The notes beneath the pieces are model-generated. The model saw only the letters and a list, made by a program, of their open reading frames with translations. It did not search any database and was not told the origin of the DNA. The translations under genes were made by a program, and so were the position numbers. 64,000 bases of DNA from Cryptomeria japonica (taxonomy: Eukaryota > Streptophyta > Pinopsida > Cupressales > Cupressaceae): contig NC_081415.1 in the NCBI RefSeq assembly GCF_030272615.1, positions 370,579,667 through 370,643,666 on the forward strand. The letters are read 5' to 3'. This document shows positions 34,561-47,523 of this stretch, one piece after another; positions within the stretch are counted from its first letter, which is position 1; each line of letters begins with the position of its first letter.

Positions 34561-37193
34561 ATTGACGGGTGTTTTGACACACTCACCAACAGGCTAGTAG
34601 AACATGAATGCAGATAGCACCTCTCTTGAAAAGCAATCAATCTCGAAAGATTGATGACTCCAAGGTCTCTATAGTCAGGTCATGATGATGTTGGATAGTT
34701 TAATGGTTGATGTAGTTGTACCTATTAAGGGGCCTGATGATTCAAATGTTTATGATTTATCCGCAAAAGATAGAAAACCAAAACTAAATTTGCACTAACC
34801 AGTGAGAAAGAAATAGAAAAAATGAAAGGAAAATGCAAGAAGATGATGAACAATCAACATTCATTTTATTTAACAATATCAACTAAGCCTGGAGGATTTT
34901 AAAACATTCATACATTAGCAAGCAAATCAGTAAATTAACACACTAACGAAGCCAAATTCGAAGGTTGAAATTATTAAACCACATTTGAATTAACGTTAAC
35001 CACCAGTGAAATGCACGGATCAATGAGAAGCAGACACGATTCTCTCTAGACTCGGGAAGTTAAATCAGATAAAAGGATATCAAACATTCATCATATGAAA
35101 GAAAACAACTAAAAGAAACAATAAATTGCATTGAAGTTTATAAATTTAACTTCGAATGAGGCACTTGTCTAGTAGATTTTTCACATTGAACTTCTATTTT
35201 TTTCCTTCTATCAGATTGTTTCCAGCTGTACTAACATGAAAATGCAAAGGAAAAATATTTGGAATGACCTTCAGCCAGGTTCTATAAGTTTTCTAATCCT
35301 AATCTATTTCTAATTTTAATCTCCTAATCTTGAAAAGTCTAAATTTAGAATTGCTAACCCTTTTACAATGAGCATTAAGCTCCATTTTATAGCAATTTGA
35401 TCAAAATCCACTTTTTGAAACATCAGATAAATTCCCTGATTTGTGTATGCAAACACTCTTTAAAAGGAATATTCCCTTTTGCAACTAAAACTTCAACTTT
35501 AGCTGACTATGCAAGCTTATCTCTAAAACAAGAACTTTCCAATTTGACACCGAGTTTTACTTTAGCTCAGTCCCCATTCCTAGCAACTTTCTTTTTTATG
35601 CTCCAAGTAAACTCCAGTTCAAATGTATTTCATTTGCACATCCAACCTCCAATTCTGGTGTTTCTTTCTATTATTTGAGTTTTTCTCTTTGTTTACTTTT
35701 GTTATCACTTTTCATCCTTTTCTCATCTGCATGCAAAATAGAAATAATAAATCATCTCTATTAGTCTCATATGCAGATAAACTTCCTCCTTAATTTACAA
35801 TTTTAGAACAAAATAAAGTTTCACTTATTGTAAATTTCAAATAATTTAAACATATTGATTTAAACATTATCTCCTCGACATTTAAATTATAAATTTAGAG
35901 TTTATTTAATTTTTAAAATAAATGAAAATTTAATAAATACTCCATTTGAAAACTCCATATCCTTATTTTGATTTTCCTGCAAAAACAAAGAAGAATAATC
36001 AATTTTTCCAATTAACCACCTTAAATATTAAAAATAAACTCAAATTACCAAAGATTTTGAATGTAAACATGAAATCCAAACTTGTTCTCAAAGGATTTAA
36101 ATGCCACCAAATATAATTAAAATTATAGTGATGATATTTATTAAAACAATGAAAAATATTAAAATTGAAATAGACTCCACAAATATCTCCACGCTTGATT
36201 TCCATTGTCTCCTTTGATTTTCATTTACCAATTTCTGATTTCAAACTATTAAGCACCTCAAAATTTGAGAATATAGAGATCCGTGACTTGAAAAATTAGC
36301 ACCAATGCATTCTTCGGGGTCTGGACCCCTAAAGAATTCCTCTTTGAACTTAGTCTTTGGCCAACATTTAAAATATCTTTCCATTCCTAAATTCCTTTTG
36401 AAACAAATTATAGGCTCTTTTATTACTTTACTTATTTCTTGAATGATTTCATAGTTGCATTGCAACCCTCCTTCAATCTTGCCATGCTCCTTTGGTTTCA
36501 TCTTCCCACAAAATTTTTCTTTTATTTCCTTAATTAGGGATCAATGCATCAACAATAGCCATTTCCATTAATTGTTGTTCTTGTTGAATTCATCACACCT
36601 TTCTCATTATGCATGTGTTGACTATATAAAATGAAGTTCTCTATATGCAACCAGAGTTCATTATTGGCATTATTGTTGACAATTGAATTCTTTTGTCTTC
36701 TACTTGCATTCATTTTGTTGTTTGTCTGAATGATTAGTGACTTTGTCTACGCATTAGGGATTTGTAGATAACATCTATACTTTTGGAGGCTTATGATCAA
36801 GGAATTGATGGAAACATGTCAAAATCAGCCCTATGGAGATCCAGACCGATCAAAGGTGAGAAAAACTGAAAATCCAGTCTTCGGTACTCCTATGTTTTAG
36901 TATTTTGCATTTTTGGAGGTCTTCGGAGAAAAAATTGGGCTTGAAACTGTACCCAGTCATTTAAATTCATAGTCAAAGGCATGGTGTTAAGGGAATGAAA
37001 TTAGAGATTTTGAAGATCTTTCCAACGGTGTAAGCGGCTTAAGATTTCGAACACCGAGCAGAAAGTTATGATCCTGCCCAGTCAAGACCAATGTGTTGTT
37101 GTTCACGTGGAGTAGGTATGAGTGTGGCACATGTTGACAAAGTATAAGCTCGAGCATGTTTTGGGCTCAAAGATAGAATAAAAGTATGCCTTT
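34561..37193. other. Unassigned DNA left of E5
   Basis: Mostly AT-rich (for example 35740-36230). One minus-strand frame of 86 codons (36241-36501, MKPKEHGKIEGG...) has reasonable protein composition but no known motif and no support as a gene. No LTR pair was found. Confidence 0.4.
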
Positions 37194-37198
37194 GTTTC

Positions 37199-38014
37199 CG
37201 GTGCAGGCATAACCAGTGGGTCCTCAAAGAGAACTGATCGACTCATGCAACAAGAGTAACACAATGGAAGCAACAATAAAACATTGAAATATTACATAAG
37301 TAGATCATATTATCATCTTGCAACCTCCAGTAACCAATCGGTTATCATCATACTTTCATCATATAATATCTGATATTCAATTGGCTACACGCAGGATAAC
37401 ATGCCAGATTACAATCCATTCGAAACTCTCAAAGTCATCTGGGTCTCTAATCATAAATCTAGAATCTCATACTTATTGACTGCCTACAAACGATCACATA
37501 AAACCATATATATACCCTTCGGAACATATCCGGGTCGGCCACAAAAGATTACATTTACCAAGATAGGAAAATGAAATGTGTAAATAGGTAGGCCCTAAGA
37601 ATGAAAGGAAATTCTCCAGAAAAGAACCACTAAGGAGTGAGAATCAATAGGAAGGTCGGCCAAGGACTTAGGAACATCAGGCAAGACTCAAAATAGATCC
37701 ACACGCCAAGAAACCACTCCAGAAAAAAAAGAAAACTAACCAGTAAGCCCATAACTGCTCTAGGAACCCAAAAACAGTCAAACAGGAAGCAATATCTTGC
37801 CGGAAAAGAAACCAAATGGACTGAGAATCTAGAATTAAGAACAAGAACCATCCTGGAAATCAAAAATACAATCTGAAATGAAAAGAAAGCAACTACTAGA
37901 ACATACTGACGGGAACACAAAAAATTGCACACTAAACTGAACAAGAACTAAACTAAAAGGAAATATTTTTGGTTGATGCAATATTTCTCATAGACCGGGG
38001 ATGCTCCTGCATCA
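37199..38014 (-). repeat. E5 3' LTR (816 bp)
   Basis: Partner of 46714-47523, ending CTCCTGCATCA on the plus strand. The outer end reads CGGTGCAGGCATAAC against TGGTGTAGCCATAAC in the other copy, so its terminal TG has mutated. Confidence 0.92.
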
Positions 38015-38099
38015 GACACCCTAGGTAGAAATATATGTTCCATGAGAGGTAACTCATGAACATCAAAAAGGATTCAGGATATAGATCCCATGCTCATTT

Positions 38100-39168
38100 C
38101 TGATCCACACATCTTCCTTATCTGCAAACCTCTTCCTTAGCTCATCTGAAACCTCAACTAGATTCTATAACTCCAGACTCTCTTTATTTCTCTTCTCTTG
38201 CTTCATATATGCACACTTTCTTTGCTTATTACTCTCTTTCTGTTGTAACTTTGACTTATTTCTGCCACAAGACTTCATCTGGTTCACTATCACAACCTTA
38301 CTGCCATCTGGTTACATCTGTCTTTAAGACTTATCTATCAAATCCTTCTGCAAATTCATGTCACTTTTTACTATAACCTTTGCAACCGATTTCTCAGTAC
38401 TTCAACTTCTCTCAAGACTTGAATTCTTCTCCTCCTTCTCTTTCTCCTTAAAAGAAGCCAATGTGAACTTCTACCCATCCTTCTCAATAGTGATTAGGTT
38501 TCTTCTATAGTCATAAATATCTCCTTTATCAAACTGCCAAGGTCTTCCCAAGAAGACATTAAAAGCACTCATAGATACAACATCACACAAGATCTCATCC
38601 CTAAAAGGTCCAATATTAAAAAACACCAAACACTACTCTTTTACTTCCAACTTCTGATCATCTTGTAACCAACTCACCCTATAAGGACAAGGGTTCTTAA
38701 GCCCCTTCAATCCAAGCTTCACTACCATCTCCTTAGATACCAAATTATCAGTACTTCCACTATCCACAATAGCCTTGTAACACTTACCAACTGATTTGCA
38801 CACAGTCCGGAAAAAACTCCTTCTCTGAGTAGGTTCGATATCTTCACTGCTCTGCTCCACGATGACTCTTCTAAACATAAGGGATTCTCCTTGCTCTAGT
38901 GCATATTCAATTTAGGTAACTTCACCTTCCAATTCCTCATTTGCCACACAACTTCTTTCCATTCCCTGCTTACATTCATAAGATTTGTGTCTGGTTTCCC
39001 CACACTTAAAACATTTTCCAAGAAATTCGTTGTTGCTACTGCCACTACTTTTTCTCTATGTTTTATGATCCAATTCTTTATTCCACTTAGGTTTTGATTC
39101 ATCTTTAATATTTTGTTTCTCTATACTCATTTGCCCCTTGAATCTCTCCTTCCCTCTAGGGTTATTCT
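38100..39168 (-). pseudogene. E5 nucleocapsid knuckle and aspartic protease
   Basis: Reading on from the E6 insertion point: a basic linker, a CCHC knuckle CFKCGETRHKSYEC (about 38972-39013), an acidic spacer with a stop near 38913, then a retropepsin domain with IVDSGSTDNLVS (Asp codon 38762-38764) and, about 90 codons later, FLGRPWQFDKGDIYDY (about 38510-38560). The protease would cut the element's polyprotein. After this only a Lys/Glu/Ser-rich tail with several stops remains before the LTR, where RT should begin. Confidence 0.82.
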
Positions 39169-40248
39169 TGTTGGTATTATGGATGTGTTGCATTAGTTTT
39201 GTCATTGATGTCAACACTTATCCTTTTGGAGATCTTTGGTTATGTTGAATGGGCACATTATGTTCACCGACAAGTTCAGTGACTTATGCATAGTCACTAG
39301 TATATCACTCACCAGTAGGTTATATTGTTCACCAACACTGAATATTACTTGATATCATCTAGAGATCACTTTGTTATGTTGAAGACATGTTTTGGTATTT
39401 TGGTTAATAGTCTAATCAGGTTGACATATTTGTTGTTACCAGCAAATTGGTATAGGTTATTGACCTGCATGCATTATCTATTCCAGATCAGCACGACACG
39501 TTATGGAGATGATTTAAATTAATTGGATATTGTTGTAAATGTACTGAGCCGACATGATGCATCACATATTGACTTATTTGTAACTGATTTAATTGTAATA
39601 TTCTCGGTGAACCGACCTACACATTTGGTCTTAGGTTCTGGTATATATATAAGATCTCATTTGTGAGATAATGTAATAGGTAGAGAGACGGTATATGGTT
39701 ATGGTATTGTAACATGGTATGTGCGAATGTTGAAGGTCATATGAGCAGACCATAGAGAAGGTTCAAGGAAGGTTTGAAGATGATTAATAGATCTTAACCA
39801 GTACTGAATCTAGCATTGAAGATGCTACTTTGAGAAGTACATTATCATTGGATTTAACCATCCAATTGTAGTCAATGTGACTCTTATTTTGTGATTGAGC
39901 AGTGAGCTCTAGGCGGTTGTCCTTTCTACATGTGCAGACCCCATTTGTATACACATATTATCTGCAGTAGTATCATCTGATTGTGGGTAAGGTTCCCTAT
40001 TGTGGTTTTTCCCCTTATAGGGTTTCCACGTACAAATCTTTTTGTTATATGTTGCGGATATTGTTTCTCTTTTTGTCCTATGTATTAAGTTTCACCGGTA
40101 TTAATACTAACTACTAATCTGTCTACCAGCATTAAGTTTGGTTTACTGATATTAAGTATCAAGTTTGATTAAGTTATATTTGGGAGGAAATTAATTGACA
40201 ATTGATTCACCCCCCCCCCCCCCTCTCAAATGCCTTTGGGTCCTAACA
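39169..40248 (+). repeat. E6 5' LTR (1080 bp)
   Basis: TGTTGGTATTATGG...GGTCCTAACA. It contains GTGGTTTTTCCCC...GGGTTTCCACGTA (about 39998-40033) and a run of about 14 C before CTCTCAAATGCC near the end. The C run is shorter (8) in the other LTR. Confidence 0.95.
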
Positions 40249-40249
40249 A

Positions 40250-40261
40250 TTGGTATCAGAG
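40250..40261 (+). promoter_or_regulatory. E6 primer-binding site (initiator tRNA-Met)
   Basis: TGGTATCAGAGC, the exact canonical plant copia site, one base after the LTR. The gag ATG follows only 44 bases later. Confidence 0.95.
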
Positions 40262-40305
40262 CTAAGTCCTCTTTTTGCAGAAGTTTAACAACTTGAGAAG
40301 ATTCT

Positions 40306-43300
40306 ATGGCAACTAACCTTTTTAGGAAGGACAGTCTGAAACTTGATGGAACTAACTATGGTATATGGAAGATTAGAATGGAGACACATCTGAATTGCAT
40401 TGGAAGAGACATATGGGATGTTACAAAGATTGGCTATGTTTCTCCTTTACTGAATCAACCTCGTCCACCAACATTGGCTAAGGATCTAGAGAATGATTGC
40501 AAAGCAAGAGAAGCACTTTTGAGCGCATTGTCAAAAAAGAAAATCATGGGATTATCAAACCAATCTACTGCTAAATCTATTTGGTATAAATTGGAGACAT
40601 TGAATGAAGGAGATACCACTATCAAAATTACAAAACTGGAATGCTTCCGGGTCAAGTATGAAAATGTGAAAATGGAAGAAGATGAAAGAATTTTTGCTTT
40701 TATGGAAACGGTTAATGAAATTGTTTTAGGAATACAATATTGTGGAGGTTCCTTAAGTGAAGATGAAATTGTTTCTAAAGTTTTAAGAGCATTGCCACCG
40801 GCATACAAAATGAAAGTAACTGATATTAATGAGTTGAGAACAATGCCTAATACATCAGTATCTAGAGATACCTTGGTTGGAAAACTTTCAGCATTTGAGC
40901 TTGAGGAATTTGGTCTTGTTGCTACAATCAAGACAGATTTAGTCTTCAAAGCATCATCATCTGTAACATCATCATCATCATCATCTGACAAATATGATTG
41001 GAAAGCACTTTATGCAAGAGAACTTGAAGATATCAAAAAGGAAAATGAAGAACTAGAAGAACTTGAAGCACTATTTGCAAGGAAAATGCCTAAAGGTCCT
41101 ATTGGTAGTAAGTATGAAGGTAAAGCACCATTTAAATGTTTTAACTACAATAAAGTTGGTCATATGGCATCTAGATGTCCTAATAGACGTGCAAGATTGA
41201 GAGAAGAAGCTAAAAGGACATATAAACCTAACCCTGAATATCAGAGATACAGATTTAACAAGAATAGAGACAAATCATGTTACTATGTTGATGAAGGAGT
41301 TACTAATGATACTGATGAAGAACTAATAGACAATGGATGGTGTTTTGTTGCAATAAAAGAAGATCAACTAGCACCTACTGTTCCACTAGTAGAGGTCCTA
41401 GCAGCTAAAATTGAAGAAAAGGATGAATGGATTATAGATTCTGGATGTTCACATCATATGACTGGTGATAAAAGTAAATTCTTATCTTTTCAGGAATACA
41501 ATGGAGGTCTAGTAAGATTTGGGGATTATAAAGCTTGTTTGATCAGAGGAAAAGGCACTATAGCTTTTAATGGTAAGCACAATACTGACAACGTTTATTA
41601 TGTTGAAGGTTTCAAGCATAATCTTTTGAGTGTTGGTCAATTAGTTGAAAATGTATTCCAGTTACAGTTCAAGAATGGTAAATGTAAAATCATGAATAGA
41701 ACTGGTTTGGAGATTGCAACTGGTAATCAGACTATAGGTAATATCTTTCATTTGAATAGCAGTGAAAATGCATGCTTGATTGTACATATTGATGAAAGTT
41801 GGTTATGGCATAAAAGACTTTGTCATGTGAATTTTGATTGCATTATAAAGATTAGTTCAACTAAGGCAGTAAGGGATTTACCTAAGATTGTGAAACCTCA
41901 TAACCTGTTATGTAAGGAATATCAAATGGGAAAGCAAGTTAGAACAAATTCTAACAGTATTTCTAAGAAATCCAATAATGTCTTTGATTTAATTCATACT
42001 GACTTGTGTGGTCTGGCAAGAACAAGAAGTCTATAGGGAGATAGATACTTTATGCTAATCATTGATAATTATTCTAGAATGTGTTGGGTTACTTTTCTTA
42101 GGGAGAAATCAGAAGCTTTTGGGAAATTTAAACTATTCAAGGCAATGGTAGAGAGTGAAACTAGTAAGAAAATCAAATGTTTAAGATCAGATCAAGGAGG
42201 TGAATTTACATCCAAGGAGTTTAATACATTTTGTGAAGTGAATGGAATTAGAAGACAACTATCACCACCCTAGACACCTCAGCAAAATGGAGTTGTGGAA
42301 AGGAAGAACAGAACTATTTTGGATGCAGCCAGAAGCATGATATTAGAAGCAAATCTACCTCATGTGTATTGGAGAGAAGCAGTGAATACAGTGGTTTACA
42401 CTTTTAACAGAGTTCACATAAAAGGTGAAACCGATAAGACACCTTATGAACTATGGTTTGGTAATACTCCTACTCTTAAATACTTCAGAATATTTGGAAG
42501 TAAATGCTACAATAGGAGAGATGAGCATATTGGTAAATTTGATCCTAGAAGTGATGAAGGAATATTTCTTGGTTATTCATCTAAGAGCAAAGCATATAGA
42601 TGTTTTAATAAAAGATTGCAAAAAATCATTGAGAGTGCAAATGTGAAGATAGATGAACACTTTAGAGGAAATTCAAGGTCTATGGATTCTGAACCAGCAG
42701 TTGAGATGATCATAAATGAACATATACAGAGTGCATTGGTACAGAATGTGGATCCAGTCACACTGGCATCATCAGAGAATTTCACAATGACTAAAGAACC
42801 GCAGCAAGTGAACACACCCTGGTATGTAAGATTGAATCACTCTGAAAGTCAGATAATTGGGAATAAGTATCAAGGTGTTATGATAAGAGGAAGACTGGAA
42901 AATGAAGAGGTATGTTTAATTTCTCAAATTGAACCAGCATCTATTATTGAGGCATGTGAAGATAAACATTAGATTAAAGCTATGGAAGATGAATTAGAAC
43001 AAATTGAAAAGAACAATAGATGGACATTGGTTCTCCGACCTAAAGATAAAAATGTAATTGGAACTAAATGGGTGTTCAAAAATAAACTTAATGAAGATGG
43101 TAAGGTAATCAGAAACAAAGTAAGATTAGTGTGTAAAGGATATTCACAGAAAGAGGGAATTGATTACAATGAAACCTTTGCACCGGCAGCTAGAATTGAG
43201 GCAGTCAAATTATTTCTTGCATTTGCAGCACACAAGAACTATAAAGTATATCAAATGGATGTAAAATGTGCATTTCTGAATGGTGATCTTGAAGAGGAAG

Positions 43301-44339
43301 TTTTCATTGAACAACTTGATGGATTTTCATTGACATATGATAAAGATATGGTTTGCAGATTAAGGAAAGCTTTATATGGATTGAAGCAAGCTCCTAGAGC
43401 TTGGTATGCTAGATTGGACAAATATCTTTTGAAGCTTGGTTACACTAAAGGTAATGCTGACAACAACTTATATTTCAAAGTGACTAATGAGGACATCTTG
43501 GTTATTGAAGTTTTTGTTGATGACATCATTTTTGGAGGAGAAGATGGATTATGTAAGGACTTTGCTAATAAGATGCAGGAAGAATTTGAAATGTCTATGA
43601 TTGGGGAGATAAAATTCTTTTTAGGATTGCAGATCTCACAGATTGATAAAGGTATATTCATATGTCAAACAAAGTACCTGAAGGAACTACTAAACAAATT
43701 TGGTATGGAAAACTCTAAACTGGTAAGTACTCCTATGACTACAACTAATAAATTGACATTGAAGGATGATTCGGCTCCTGTTAATATGACAAGATGCAAT
43801 TCTATGATTGGAGGTTTACTGTATTTGACACAAATAAGACCTGATATAATGAATGCAATATGTATTGTTTCAAGATTTTAGAGTAATCCTAGAGAAAATC
43901 ATGAATCAATAGTGAAAAGGATTTTCCGGTATCTACAAGGCACAACAAATCTTGGTTTATGGTATCCTAAAGATGAAGATTTTGATTTATGTGCATACAC
44001 TGATGCAAATTGGGTAGGAGATGTAGATGATAGAAGGAGCACCACCGGTAGGGCATTCTTTCTTGGTAGCAGATCGATTTCATGGTTGAGAAAGAAACAA
44101 AGTTGTACATCATTATCAACAGTAGAATCAAACTATGTTGAAGCAGCAACTAATTATACTCAGGTATTATGGATTAAGAAAATGTTGAAGGACATAAAGG
44201 TAAAATACTAAAGAGCAGATTGGTTTATGTGAATAATAAAGAGTAGATTGTAGATATATTTACTAAGCCTTTTCCCAAGGAAACTTTTGAATATCTTAGA
44301 GAGAATCTTGGGGTTATACCCTCATCGGTAGAGACTTAG
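40306..44339 (+). pseudogene. E6 Ty1/copia gag-pol polyprotein, disrupted
   Basis: Start at ATG 40306 (MATNLFRKDSLKLDG), the first ATG after the primer site. One frame holds to 44208. Order: UBN2-type Gag capsid (about 40330-40950); CCHC knuckle with its second Cys changed to Tyr (41137-41178); protease WIIDSGCSHHM (Asp 41437-41439); GAG-pre-integrase zinc region (41803-41945), where CKEC reads CKEY; integrase with HTDLCG, RSDQGGEF and GVVERKNRT as the DDE triad; RT with [24 protein letters not shown] and FVDDI; RNase H with YTDANW and STVESNYVEA. Stops are TAG at 42034, 42271, 42970 and 43879, and TAA at 44209. Just before the last, a deletion with a shift removes the TKHI segment of RNase H, but the DIFTKPFPKETF tail survives to TAG 44337-44339. 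Confidence 0.95.
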
Positions 44340-44696
44340 ACAATTGATGATTGGCATCAAACTAGAAGAATTAACAGAGAAAACCTTTTTTTGGCTTTGA
44401 TGGAGGGGAGCTACTTCTCATGGGGAGTAGTTGGCTATAACAATTGGTTATTGTAATTGGTTCTATGAATTGGTTGTATCTGGTATTTATATTGCTTTGG
44501 CATTTGATGTTGAAGGGGGAGAGGTATCTATGAAAAAACATTATCCTTTGGGGAGAGATTATTCATTGGGGGAGTGATATATACTCTCTGCATTTGTATT
44601 TTGATTTCCAGTATTGATCTATTCTAGAGATTGTTGGTTTTTGGCATTCTATTTTGGCACTTAGATGTTTTTCCATCTTGTGTTGTCATCAATGCC
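44340..44696 (+). other. E6 3' untranslated region
   Basis: Between the gag-pol end and the polypurine tract, with no frame of interest. It has scattered GGGGGAG words, common upstream of copia 3' LTRs. Confidence 0.7.
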
Positions 44697-44708
44697 AAAG
44701 GGGGAGAT
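44697..44708 (+). promoter_or_regulatory. E6 polypurine tract
   Basis: AAAGGGGGAGAT abuts the 3' LTR. The preceding CAATGCC is shared with E7 and E8 (CAATGCCAAAGGGGGAGAT). Confidence 0.93.
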
Positions 44709-45776
44709 TGTTGGTATTATGGATGTGTTGCATTGGTTTTGTCATTGATGTCAACACTTATCCTTCTGGAGATCTTTGCTTATGTTGAACTGGCACATTA
44801 TGTTCATCGGCAAGTTCAGTGACCTATGCACAATCACCGGTATATCACTCACTGGCAGGTTATATTGTTCACCGACACTAAAGATGACTTTTTATCATCT
44901 GGAGATCACTTGGTTATGTCGAAGAAATGTTTTGGTCTTTTGGTTATTAGTATAATCGGGTTGACATATTTGTTGTTACCAGAAAATTGGTCTAGGTTAT
45001 GGACCGACATGCATTATCTATTCCAGATCAACACGGCACATTATGGAGATGATTTAATTAATTGGATAATGTTGTAAATGTATTGAGCTGACATGATGCA
45101 TTACATCTTGACTTATTTGTAATTGATTTAATTGTAATATTCTTGGTGAGCCAACATACACATTTGATCTTAGGTTTTGGTATATATGTAAGATCTCATT
45201 TGTGAGATAATGTAATAGGTAGAGAGACAGTATATGGTTATGGTATTGTAACATGGTATGTGTGAATATTGAAGATCATATGAGAAGACCATAGAGAAGG
45301 TTCAAGGAAGGTTTGAAGATTATTAACAGAGCTTAACTGGTACTGAATCCAGTATTGAAGATGCTACTTTGAGAAGTACATTATCATTGGATTTAACCAT
45401 CCAATTGTAGTCAATGTGACTCTTATTTTGTGATTGAGCAGTGAGCTCTAGGCGGTTGGCCTTTCTGCATGTGCAGACCCCATTTGTATATAGATACTAT
45501 CTACAGTAGTATCATCTGATTGTGGGTAAGGTTTCCCACCATGTTTTTTCCCCTTACAAGGTTTCCACGTACAAATATGTGTTATATGTTGTGGATATTG
45601 TTTCTCTTTCCTATGCATTAAGTTTAACCGGTATTAATATTAACTGCTAATATATCTACTAGCATTAAGTTTGGTTTACCAATATTAAGTATCAAGTTTG
45701 ATTAAGTTATATTTGGGTTGAAATTAATTGACAATTGATTCACTCCCCCCCTCTCAGTTGCCTTCAGGTCCTAACA
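44709..45776 (+). repeat. E6 3' LTR (1068 bp)
   Basis: TGTTGGTATTATGG...GGTCCTAACA, partner of 39169-40248. Confidence 0.95.
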
Positions 45777-45781
45777 ATTTT

Positions 45782-46552
45782 GTTGTCTTCTTCTCACCTT
45801 CTCATCAACCTTCAAAGCATACTAGTAAGCTTCTTCAACTATGGAAATCCTCAACATACTCATCTCATCCTGTAAGTTAAATGCAAATATATTTAAGTAC
45901 CTCACCACCTTTTCTCTATCAATATCTCTATGCCCAAATCTGATTTCACCTTATAGAATTCCTCAGTATACTCTTTCACACTCATGTTTCTCTGCTTCAG
46001 GTTTTGCAACTTCTTGAACAATTCCAACTCATAGTCTCGTGGTATGAACTTGGCCTTCAATCTTGCAACCATCTATCTCCATTGGGTGATATTCATTTCA
46101 TCATTCTCCACTCTGTCTCTATATAATTATTTCCACCATAAGGAAGCATGCCCTTTCAACTTAGTCTATGCCGACCGGACTCTTTGCAAGTCCTTGACAT
46201 CCTGAAACTCAAAGTAATCCTCCAACTCTCTGATCCAATCAATCAGATCCTCAGGGTTCAGCATTCTAAAAGGATTTGAAACCTCCACTTTATGAACTTT
46301 ACTCGCTTGTGCCACTGCTCTCAGAAATCTTTCCTCTCTTCCATCTTCCGGTCCTTCGGCCTCTTCCACCTTAAGCTCTTCTCTAGCTTCTTCATACTCA
46401 TCCTCAGACTCTGGATTCCTCTGCAAACTAGTCAATGCATTTTGGATCTCGTTCCTCGTCTCATTCTTGAAATCCTCCACCATCTTCTCTACCCTTTGAG
46501 GGTTCATCCTTCTAGGCAAAATCTCCTCCTCTACTCTGGTGAACTGCCTCAA
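45782..46552 (-). pseudogene. E5 Gag (capsid region), disrupted by stops and E6
   Basis: The open block 46166-46552 has acidic helices, then NPEDLIDWIRELEDYFEFQDV, typical of plant gypsy (chromovirus-like) Gag. Beyond the stop the family pattern goes on: LKGHASLWW, ARLKAKFIPRDYELELF, NLKQRNMSVKEYTEEFY, with stops near 46165, 46138 and further on, up to the E6 insertion point. The protein forms the particle around the element RNA. The true start is unclear because the sequence between here and the primer site also has stops. Confidence 0.85.
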
Positions 46553-46699
46553 CTCGGCAATCTAACTACCAGTTTCAATTGCCTCATACTTGGCAATCTA
46601 TTAAACACACTCGCAACCTGCCTCCACTCGACGATCTATTCACCCAAAGGAATGCCTCAAGGTTTGCAACTAGCTCTTCCACCAATTAGTTTATAACTA

Positions 46700-46711
46700 G
46701 CTCTGATACCA
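46700..46711 (-). promoter_or_regulatory. E5 primer-binding site (initiator tRNA-Met)
   Basis: TGGTATCAGAGC on the minus strand, two bases inside the LTR end (ACACCA). An initiator-Met primer is common in plant chromoviruses. Confidence 0.9.
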
Positions 46712-46713
46712 CT

Positions 46714-47523
46714 TGGTGTAGCCATAACTGGTGGGTCCTCAAAGAGAACTGACCGACTCATATAACAAGAGAAACAAACCAGAAGCAACAATAAAACATT
46801 GAAATATTATAGAATCAGATCATATTATCATCTTATAACCTTCAATAACCAATCGATTATCATCATACATTCATCATAGAACATCCGCTATTCAGTTAGT
46901 TACATGCAGGCTAACATGCTAGATTACAATCCATCTGAAACTCTCAGAGTCATCTAGATCTCTAATCATAAATCTAGAATCTCATACGTATTGACTTCCT
47001 ACAAATGATGACATAAAACCATATTTATACCCGCCAGAACATATCTGAGTTAGCCACAAAAGATTACATTTACCAAGACAGGAAAATGAAACATGTAAAT
47101 AGGTTGGCCCTAAGAATGAAAGGAAATTCTTAGGGAAAGAACCACCAAAGAGTGTGGATCAACAGAAAGGTCGGCAAAGGACTTAGGAGCATCAAGCAAG
47201 ACCCAAAATAGATCCACACACCAAGAAACCGCTCTAGAAAAGAGGAAAACCAACCGGTCAGACCAAAACTACTCTGGGAACCCAAAAATAGTCAAACCGG
47301 AAGCAATATCTTGCCGGAAAAGAATCCAAATGGACCGAGAATCTGGAATTAAGAACAAGAACCAACCTAGAAACCAAAAATATGATCTACAAAGCAAGCA
47401 ACTACTGGAACATACCGACAGGAACACACAAAACTGCACACTGAACTAAACAAGAACTAAACTAAAAGGAAACATTTTTGGTTGATGCAAGATTTCTCAT
47501 AGATTGGGGATGCTCCTGCATCA
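46714..47523 (-). repeat. E5 5' LTR (810 bp)
   Basis: TGGTGTAGCCATAAC...CTCCTGCATCA on the plus strand, partner of 37199-38014 and followed by the TSD GTTTC. Confidence 0.93.

Larger units (their letters stand above)
39169..45776 (+). mobile_element. E6: full-length Ty1/copia retrotransposon nested in E5
   Basis: LTRs of 1080 and 1068 bp; TSD ATTCT (39164-39168) against ATTTT (45777-45781), one mismatch. Primer site, gag-pol frame, polypurine tract and LTR are in the canonical copia order. All domains are present, but the frame has five in-frame stops and a deletion near the RNase H end, so the copy is dead. Its LTR core and tail and its polypurine tract match the pol-less family E3/E7/E8. 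Confidence 0.95.
37199..47523 (-). mobile_element. E5: Ty3/gypsy element with gag and protease only, interrupted by E6
   Basis: LTRs at 37199-38014 and 46714-47523 with a perfect TSD GTTTC (37194-37198 and 47524-47528). An initiator-Met primer site next to the right LTR places it on the minus strand. Without E6 it is about 3.7 kb: Gag, CCHC knuckle, protease, a short tail, then the 3' LTR. There is no room for, and no trace of, RT, RNase H or integrase, so this copy was non-autonomous before E6 landed in it. Confidence 0.9.

Noticed and set aside
36241-36501. 86-codon minus-strand gene
   Set aside because: Composition is plausible but there is no motif, promoter or neighbour to support it.
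40306-44339. TAG readthrough or stop reassignment in E6
   Set aside because: The stops fall in conserved domains at positions where relatives have ordinary residues, and other damage (lost Cys ligands, RNase H deletion) shows a dead copy.
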